Shown here in pieces: positions 13,922 through 18,671 of a stretch of DNA of 18,671 nucleotides. Origin of the DNA: Candidatus Tayloriibacteriota bacterium (GTDB lineage: Bacteria; Patescibacteriota; Minisyncoccia; Phycocordibacterales; PALSA-1337); assembly GCA_003170325.1 (NCBI GenBank), contig PMZP01000058.1:1-18671 (forward strand), written 5' to 3'. The notes under the pieces were generated by a model that saw only the letters and a list, made by a program, of their open reading frames with translations, was not told the origin of the DNA and made no database searches. Numbering within the stretch: the first letter of the stretch is position 1; the number at the start of each line of letters is the position of its first letter. Position numbers and translations under genes: made by a program.

Positions 13922-15064
13922 ATGAAAATCCTATATGTCATCACCAAGTCCAATTGGGGCGGGGCCCAGCGCCACGTCTACGATCTGGCTACGGCTATGA
14001 AGGAAAAGGGCCATGATGTCTGGGTAGCTTTGGGCGGGAACGGTCTTTTCCAAGAGAAGCTTGGGGCCGCGAGCATATATACATTCCCGATCAACGGACT
14101 GGGACGAGATATCTCGCTTAGCAAGGACCTCGCCTCCTTCAAAGAAATATTCACGATCATAAAAAGCAAACGGCCAGACATAATCCACCTACATAGCCCT
14201 AAAGCCGCCGGTTTGGGCTCATTGGCCGGCCGTCTTCTCGGAGTGAAACAGATCATCACCACTGTCCATGGTTGGACATTCAATGAGCCTCGGCCTTGGT
14301 ATGAGCGGCTATCCATCATATTCTTCTCCTGGCTGACCATGATCCTTTCGCATACGACCGTCCTCATATCCGAACGAGAATACGTCCAAGCCGCTCGCTT
14401 CCCTTTCGTGAAGAACAAGCTCAAACTTATAACTCTGGGAATCAGCCAGCCGACCTTCATGTCGGTCGAAGGCGCAAAACAACTATTGGCCAAACATATC
14501 GGCATGGACATCGCCGAATTCGGAAAACGCACAGTCGTGGGCACCATCGCCGAACTGCACCCGAATAAAGGCCTCACCTACCTATTGGAGGCAATGCGAA
14601 CGGTAGCTGAACAACATCCTCAGTCAATCTGCCTAGTCGTCGGCGATGGCCAATCGGCGGCCATGCTTCACCTGCTTATCAAGCAATACAATCTGGAACC
14701 ACAGTTCTTTCTGGCCGGATACATGGATAACGCTTCGGAATATCTCAAAGCTTTCAATATATTCGTCTTACCTTCGGTCAAGGAAGGTCTGCCTTACACC
14801 ATCCTCGAAGCTGGTTCGGCATCCCTACCCGTGGTTGCAACCTCCGTCGGCGGCGTTCCGGAGATCATCGACGACATGAAATCCGGCATCCTGGTCCAAC
14901 CGAAGAATTCCCGCGAGCTCGGCCATGCCCTTTCATTCATGATCGAACATCCGGAAGAGCGGAAGAAGTACGGCGCCGTCCTCAAAGAAAAAGTCTCGAC
15001 GAAGTTCTCTTTGGAGAGGATGTTGTGGTTGGTTGAGGGGTTGTATGGCAACATGAAGCCTTAG
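13922..15064 (+). CDS. Family 4 glycosyltransferase (GT-B fold)
   Basis: This 380-aa enzyme transfers a sugar from a nucleotide donor to a growing glycan or lipid-linked acceptor on the cytoplasmic face. The N-terminal Rossmann-like half has the NWGGAQRHVYDLA acceptor-side motif. The C-terminal half has GTIAELHPNKGL, then LPSVKEGLPYTILEA, VVATSVGGVPEII and GILVQP, the GT4 donor-binding pattern with the EGLPYTILEA glutamates. A GTG at 13919 is in frame immediately upstream, but ATG 13922 is favoured because an extended -10 ends 7 nt before it; AAGGTG just before could also act as a weak ribosome site. It diverges from the polyprenyl-phosphate sugar transferase and probably adds a later sugar in the same pathway. 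Confidence 0.93.
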   Translation: MKILYVITKSNWGGAQRHVYDLATAMKEKGHDVWVALGGNGLFQEKLGAASIYTFPINGLGRDISLSKDLASFKEIFTIIKSKRPDIIHLHSPKAAGLGSLAGRLLGVKQIITTVHGWTFNEPRPWYERLSIIFFSWLTMILSHTTVLISEREYVQAARFPFVKNKLKLITLGISQPTFMSVEGAKQLLAKHIGMDIAEFGKRTVVGTIAELHPNKGLTYLLEAMRTVAEQHPQSICLVVGDGQSAAMLHLLIKQYNLEPQFFLAGYMDNASEYLKAFNIFVLPSVKEGLPYTILEAGSASLPVVATSVGGVPEIIDDMKSGILVQPKNSRELGHALSFMIEHPEERKKYGAVLKEKVSTKFSLERMLWLVEGLYGNMKP

Positions 15065-15270
15065 ACTCATCGATCATATCCTCTCGCAAGTCTGCGGAAC
15101 CCCAGTAGGCGATCCTACTGGATCGTCGCTCCTGAAATCGCTAAGTAAAAGACTCGGGAATCTCGGAAGACTTCGTCTTCTCGTGATTCCAATTGTGCTC
15201 GTCTTTTACAAAGCAATTTCTAGTCGCTCAGACAGTCCTCGACTTGCTCGAAGATATGGTCGATGAGTCT
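15063..15270. other. 208-nt nested foldback between convergent genes
   Basis: The space between the convergent glycosyltransferase and rodA genes is almost all inverted repeats. Outer arms 15063-15092 and 15241-15270 match at about 26 of 30 positions. Inside are a perfect 8-bp hairpin at 15102-15121 (CCAGTAGG-CGAT-CCTACTGG), arms GTAAAAGAC/GTCTTTTAC (15145-15153, 15201-15209), GGAATC/GATTCC and a central GAAGAC-TTC-GTCTTC. The outer arms touch both stop codons. There is no long U-run. It may be a bidirectional terminator, a small structured RNA or the remains of a foldback element. Confidence 0.7.
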
Positions 15271-15272
15271 GA

Positions 15273-16424
15273 TTACTGAGGCCCGATGAACTCGTTCTTG
15301 GTGGCATCTTTGTGAGCCGATCGGGAATATCGCCGCATAGCCATGAGAATGGCCAACGCCAGGAATTCGCTCATGATATGCGTACCGCCATAGCTCATGA
15401 AGGGCAATGGCGTGCCGGTCACCGGCAAGAGATGCATGTTCATTCCGACATTGACGGCGATATGCACGATGAAGAAGACAGCCACGCCGGCACCGAAGAG
15501 TATCTCGAAATTGCTCGAACCATGGAGCGCGTTTACGATGATACGCCAGATGAGAATCCCGTATAAAGCGAAAAGGATGACGACGCCGGCAAATCCCCAT
15601 TCCTCGGCAAAGGCGGCAAAGATGAAATCAGTCTGGTATTCGGGCAGGAACTTGAGCCGGGACTGCGTGCCATATCCAACGCCCTTGCCGAAAAAACCGC
15701 CGGAGCCGACAGCGATGGCTGATTGGTAGGCGTTATAACCGGCGCCATGGATATCGGATAAGGGATATATGAAATTCCTGATGCGGTCTTTCTGATATTC
15801 CTTGAATCCGAAGCCCCAGAGCAGAGCGAAACAGAGGGCCGCCAAAGTGGCCATGATGAGCAGATGCTTCTTTGATATGCCGGAGACCAGGACCATGCCG
15901 AGCCAGATGAGGAAGATGATCATGGCCGAACCGAGATCCGGGTGAAGCAGGACCAGGATGAAAAGGACGAAAGTGTAGAAACCTGAGACCAAGATATGCC
16001 TAAAATTCGCTATCTCGATGTGGCGGCGGGAGAAATATTTGGCCAAGATGATGATCAGGGCGATCTTGGCGAAATCGGACGGCTGAAAAGAAAAGGCTCC
16101 GAATGAATACCAGCTCTGCGCGCCATGGGAGACCCTACCTAAGACGAAGAGCACCCCAAGAAGAATCACGGAAACGGCAAAGAGGGTGACGGATACCCAG
16201 GTAGAGCGCAAAAAACGGACATCGACGGCGGAAACGCCGAAAAAGACTAGGAAGGAAATACCTATCCAGATCATTTGGTGGTCGGCAAATGTCGTATCCC
16301 CCGAGAAAGCGTGCATGGTTATAAGGCCGGCCGCCAGAATAGGCAGGATTGCCAGGAAGATCCACCAGTCGATACCGCGATTTCCTTCTTTATCAGCTAA
16401 GTTGTAGGACGTTGTGCTGTTCAA
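15273..16424 (-). CDS. rodA: SEDS-family peptidoglycan polymerase RodA/FtsW
   Basis: SEDS proteins polymerise lipid II glycan strands together with a class B penicillin-binding protein; RodA serves elongation, FtsW division. The 383-aa protein has about ten membrane helices and the family motifs FQPSDFAKIALI, HPDLGSAMI, GVGYGTQSRLKFLPEYQTDF, FAAFAEEWGF and PLPFMSYGGT. The catalytic loop aspartate (in the EYQTDFIF region) is present. The general pattern fits RodA slightly better than FtsW, but the two are hard to separate by eye. The start is a TTG at 16422-16424, since there is no in-frame ATG before the first helix; it lies 21 nt after the upstream gene's stop and no good Shine-Dalgarno is seen, so it is probably co-transcribed with that gene. 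Confidence 0.92.
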   Translation of the reverse strand: MNSTTSYNLADKEGNRGIDWWIFLAILPILAAGLITMHAFSGDTTFADHQMIWIGISFLVFFGVSAVDVRFLRSTWVSVTLFAVSVILLGVLFVLGRVSHGAQSWYSFGAFSFQPSDFAKIALIIILAKYFSRRHIEIANFRHILVSGFYTFVLFILVLLHPDLGSAMIIFLIWLGMVLVSGISKKHLLIMATLAALCFALLWGFGFKEYQKDRIRNFIYPLSDIHGAGYNAYQSAIAVGSGGFFGKGVGYGTQSRLKFLPEYQTDFIFAAFAEEWGFAGVVILFALYGILIWRIIVNALHGSSNFEILFGAGVAVFFIVHIAVNVGMNMHLLPVTGTPLPFMSYGGTHIMSEFLALAILMAMRRYSRSAHKDATKNEFIGPQ

Positions 16425-16445
16425 TTTTCTTTAAGCTCGAAGCCA

Positions 16446-17204
16446 TCATTCTGCCACAGGCAGGATTTCTTGGGAAATGACTTGGCCGTTGAAACTTGAC
16501 GGCCAAGTGAAAGGTGCCACAACCGAGCCATTGCCGGGAATGCCATCGAGCACCGTCTTGGAAAAACCAAGAACATTCTTGTCCTTGTCATAGAGAACGA
16601 CATAGACGTGAAGAGGCGGGATCGGTTGGACTCCGTTATTTTTCAGACTGACTTGAAGAGACGATCCGCCGACGCCTTCCGAGTAATTTTGATCGCCAAC
16701 GACCAGGTTCGCCAGAGGATCAGCCTCCCTGATCCATTCCGGACCGGCAGTGAATTCGAACAGCGGCACTGTCGCCGGCCGGCTTTGTCCGATTTTGACG
16801 GCCGGGAGAAATGCCAGAGTATTTCGATGCGGCGGCAGAACCATGGTTCCTGCAGTATCGACAACAGGCACGCCGACGCTATCATAAAGGACCATATGGA
16901 ATGGCACGTTGCCGGCACCGACATCGGTGTTCGGATTCTCGATATAGGCGGCCAGATTGTAGATGCCAGGAGCGATCTCCTCATAACGCGCCCAGTCCAG
17001 TTTGGGCGGCAAAAAAGCGCTGGCGCAGAGCTTTTGGCAGGACCCGCCGCAATCCACGCCTTGTTCACTTCCGTTCTTCAGTCCGTCGAAACAGGTTGGA
17101 GCCTTATAGAAAGTATGAAAAGCCAATAAGCTGACGGGCACGATGACGACCACGACCACGATAGAAACATATGATATTTTTCGGCGTTTTGACCAAGAAG
17201 ACAT
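16446..17204 (-). CDS. Membrane-anchored protein with a Cys motif (hypothetical)
   Basis: This 252-aa protein has a short basic N-terminus, one membrane helix (about residues 11-29), and an extracytoplasmic domain that starts with a compact cysteine motif, CFDGLKNGSEQGVDCGGSC plus one more Cys (C38, C52, C56, C60). The motif could form disulfides or bind a metal. The rest (about 65-250) looks like two beta-rich domains of the FxLYD/DUF-like type found in exported proteins, each with an LYD strand (MVLYDS, VVLYDK). Cys motifs of the CxDGxxNGxExGVDCGGxC kind recur in exported proteins of CPR bacteria, from general knowledge. It is the first gene after 5S, has its own promoter, and precedes rodA by 21 nt, hinting at an envelope role. 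The function is unknown. Confidence 0.85.
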   Translation of the reverse strand: MSSWSKRRKISYVSIVVVVVIVPVSLLAFHTFYKAPTCFDGLKNGSEQGVDCGGSCQKLCASAFLPPKLDWARYEEIAPGIYNLAAYIENPNTDVGAGNVPFHMVLYDSVGVPVVDTAGTMVLPPHRNTLAFLPAVKIGQSRPATVPLFEFTAGPEWIREADPLANLVVGDQNYSEGVGGSSLQVSLKNNGVQPIPPLHVYVVLYDKDKNVLGFSKTVLDGIPGNGSVVAPFTWPSSFNGQVISQEILPVAE

Positions 17205-17210
17205 GTGACA

Positions 17211-17239
17211 AGTATAAGCTATATATCACCAATCTTCAA
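17211..17239 (-). promoter_or_regulatory. Promoter after 5S rRNA (leaderless)
   Basis: TTGAAG (17234-17239), a 17-nt spacer, and TATACT (17211-17216) lie just upstream of ATG 17202-17204. The -10 ends 6 nt before the ATG, so the start of transcription should fall on the start codon. The -35 overlaps a small stem with a GAAA loop (TTCAA-GAAA-TTGAA). Confidence 0.75.
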
Positions 17240-17255
17240 TTTCTTGAATCCTCTG

Positions 17256-17364
17256 TTCTGGCGACAAGCTACTTTCGCCCCTTGGGACTATCATCGCCGC
17301 AACTACGTTTCACTGCCGTGTTCGGAATGGGAACGGGTGGTGCCATAGCGCCAAATCACCAGAA
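17256..17364 (-). rRNA. rrf: 5S rRNA
   Basis: On the minus strand the gene has the conserved core ACCCGTTCCCATTCCGAACA, AGTGAAACG and the terminal helix formed by TTCTGGTGA and TCGCCAGAA. Flanking sequence extends the stem: GAATCCT (17246-17252) is complementary to AGGATTC (17368-17374), a likely precursor processing stem. The length of about 109 nt is usual. It follows 23S by about 190 nt. Confidence 0.95.
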
Positions 17365-17386
17365 CGCAGGATTCAATGCCTTGCGC

Positions 17387-17501
17387 AGGAGGTGAATCAC
17401 TTGATTCCGATCGACCGACGTCGACGACTGCTGTCGTCGCGTCTACTGCTCGGCCTCTTCGGCCTCCGCAAGTTCGCTCTCCATCAAGTGATTCACCTCC
17501 T
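17387..17501 (-). other. Long stem-loop in the 23S-5S spacer
   Basis: Arms 17387-17405 and 17483-17501 are a perfect 19-bp inverted repeat. On the rRNA strand the 5' arm begins with AGGAGGTGAATCAC, a full Shine-Dalgarno-like sequence, and the 3' arm ends with GATTCACCTCCT, close to the 16S 3' tail. The 77-nt loop contains a perfect 7-bp hairpin (17422-17439, CGACGAC/GTCGTCG). The spacer otherwise holds no gene. It probably guides pre-rRNA processing. Confidence 0.8.
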
Positions 17502-17788
17502 TTTCATACCGTTAAAATCAAGCCTAGCAATGTCGTAAAATCACAAGCGACGTTCAGAGTTCCTAATAGGATCGACGGATTAGTACTTCACGGCTCAACA
17601 CCTTACGGTGCGTACACCTAAAGCCTATCAACGTGATCATCTCTCACGAGTCTCAACGATACCTAATCTTGGGGCCGGCTTCGCGCTTATATGCTTTCAG
17701 CGCTTATCCGATCCAGACATAGCTGCCCTGCGGTGCCGTTGGCACGACAGCAGGTAGACCAGAGGTCTGTTCAACTCGGTCCTCTCGT

Positions 17789-18153
17789 CACATGAATTTT
17801 TTCAAAAAATATGCATTGCATATTTTGTTGAAAAAATTCATCCCCTATCGCTAGGAGTGTAGACTATATCTTCATCCTTCGCCTTGAATAAATTCCTGGC
17901 GGAGCGGATGTTGGCGTATTACAGGCATAAGCTGTCGTTTTCAAAGAAACGATTCCTCATTATGCAAGTCTGCCCTTCAAAGAAGGACAAGTCGTTACGG
18001 GGTCAATCAAATTATATTTGACGACTTCCCACGGTATTAACTTCAATCTGTTTCATTCTACAAATATCGGACCGACATTTTGTAGCAAATCAAAGCCTCC
18101 ACCGTTATTAGCCACATTGTCATCATGGATCACTCCATGAAGTAGCAAATTCT
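17789..18153 (-). ncRNA. Group I intron in the 23S sarcin-ricin loop
   Basis: This 365-nt insertion follows U2656 (E. coli numbering) and precedes A2657. The 5' exon ends in T and the intron ends in G, as required for group I splicing. AAGATATAGTCT (17861-17872 on the minus strand) is the typical 3' strand of P7, and AGACT near 17967-17971 can form its 5' partner. No open reading frame for a homing endonuclease is present. The 3' end has a long AT-rich hairpin. Confidence 0.88.
17791..17840 (-). other. AT-rich hairpin at the 3' end of the first-listed intron
   Basis: ATGAATTTTTTCAA... and its near-perfect reverse complement form a stem of about 24 bp with almost no loop, two nucleotides from the 3' splice site. 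It is probably a P9 extension of the group I intron. A palindrome this long and AT-rich could also be a small inserted element. Confidence 0.75.
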
Positions 18154-18216
18154 ACTAGAGTCAATTCCCCTCAAGTATCAACGCCTGCAGTAGATAGGAG
18201 ACCAACCTGTCTCACG

Positions 18217-18557
18217 CATGTTCTTCACACATTACTGTGTGCATTGGACTATAGCTTTGTCTTTTTCGCATTGCTGCAAATGAAGACAGTTGACGTTTAG
18301 TCTCTACGGGTCCGCCGGAAACGCTTTTTGCAAAGTGTTCGGGAGGTTCCCTAGGTATTATCCATTCGTTAAAAATGGACTCCACCGAATTTAGTCAACT
18401 TCAATCGCACGCGTTTCTGCATGCGACCGCCGTGATTCAGATCAACATCATATCGTGTTGCTTAATATATATAACCTCGGGATTCAGACGGTTAAAAAAC
18501 CAACCACATGACGCGCTTGCGCTTTTTGCGCTCGCCGCCCCACATTTTAGTTTCTCA
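18217..18557 (-). ncRNA. Group I intron at 23S position 2593
   Basis: This 341-nt insertion lies between U2593 and C2594 (exon junction GACCGT / CGTGAGACAGG). The 5' exon ends in T and the intron in G. The P7 strands AGAGACTAAACG (18294-18305) and AAAGCTATAGTCC (18246-18258) are textbook group I elements. The site is the one used by the Chlamydomonas chloroplast 23S intron, target of I-CreI, but no endonuclease gene is present here. Confidence 0.92.
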
Positions 18558-18671
18558 ACGGTCTGAACCCAGCTCGCGTATCTTTTTAAATGGCGAACAG
18601 CCATACCCTTGGGAGCTTCTCCACCCCCAGGATAAGATGAGCCGACATCGAGGTGCCGAACTCCGCCGTCG

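Larger units (their letters stand above)
17556..18671 (-). rRNA. rrl: 23S rRNA, 3' part (partial, interrupted by two introns)
   Basis: Read on the minus strand from the right edge, the sequence enters at about E. coli position 2480 (CGACGGCGGAGTTCGGCACC), passes the peptidyl-transferase and A-loop regions and ends near 17556 after GTACTAAT. Exons in transcript order are 18558-18671 (114 nt, E. coli 2480-2593), 18154-18216 (63 nt, 2594-2656) and 17556-17788 (2657 onward). The first two exon lengths equal the E. coli distances exactly, which fixes the intron sites. The 5' part of the gene is outside the window. The 3' end is approximate. Confidence 0.95.

Noticed and set aside
17246..17255. Rho-independent terminator after 5S
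   Set aside because: The inverted sequence here pairs across 5S (processing stem), and no GC-rich hairpin with a U-run follows.
17442..17483. 13-codon ORF with a perfect Shine-Dalgarno sequence in the 23S-5S spacer
   Set aside because: The Shine-Dalgarno sequence is one arm of a 19-bp stem in pre-rRNA, its spacing to the ATG is long, and the peptide is low complexity.

Overview
The window looks like a chromosomal segment of a Candidate Phyla Radiation (Patescibacteria) bacterium, most likely Parcubacteria-like. The evidence is a divergent 16S 5' part with a non-canonical 515F primer site, a 23S gene interrupted by two group I introns, small compact genes, few Shine-Dalgarno sites, and TGA used as an ordinary stop (so not the recoded Gracilibacteria/SR1 code). 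No database search was possible, so the lineage is an inference.

Layout from left to right: the 5' third of a 16S rRNA gene (minus strand) and its ~600-nt leader; a small SET-domain protein; secF and secD with a clear promoter; a diversity-generating retroelement (DGR) region; a type VII-like toxin-antitoxin pair (HepT/MntA); a polyprenyl-phosphate sugar transferase diverging from a family 4 glycosyltransferase; a 208-nt foldback region between convergent genes; a RodA/FtsW-type SEDS protein; a membrane-anchored Cys-motif protein; 5S rRNA; and the 3' end of 23S rRNA running off the right edge. All rRNA is on the minus strand, so 23S-5S lies upstream of 16S, with about 17 kb of protein genes between them.

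The most interesting part is 3.9-12.4 kb. It holds a DGR reverse transcriptase, an Avd-like four-helix protein on the opposite strand, a 114-nt template repeat (TR), and two variable repeats (VR1, VR2) at the 3' ends of two paralogous target genes. Every VR1 difference from TR (5) and 17 of 18 VR2 differences fall at TR adenines, the signature of adenine-directed mutagenic retrohoming. The second target is a MoxR-like AAA+ ATPase fused to the variable domain. It is the last gene of a tight minus-strand series: MntA nucleotidyltransferase, HepT HEPN RNase, HEXXH-plus-vWA protein, unknown 143-aa protein, MoxR-VR. This suggests an intracellular, NTP-dependent conflict or quality-control system whose recognition surface is diversified by a DGR and which may be coupled to a HEPN toxin.

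Promoters are unusually easy to read. Several genes have a -10 hexamer that ends only 6-8 nt before the start codon, implying leaderless or nearly leaderless mRNAs. This pattern was used to correct several start codons.
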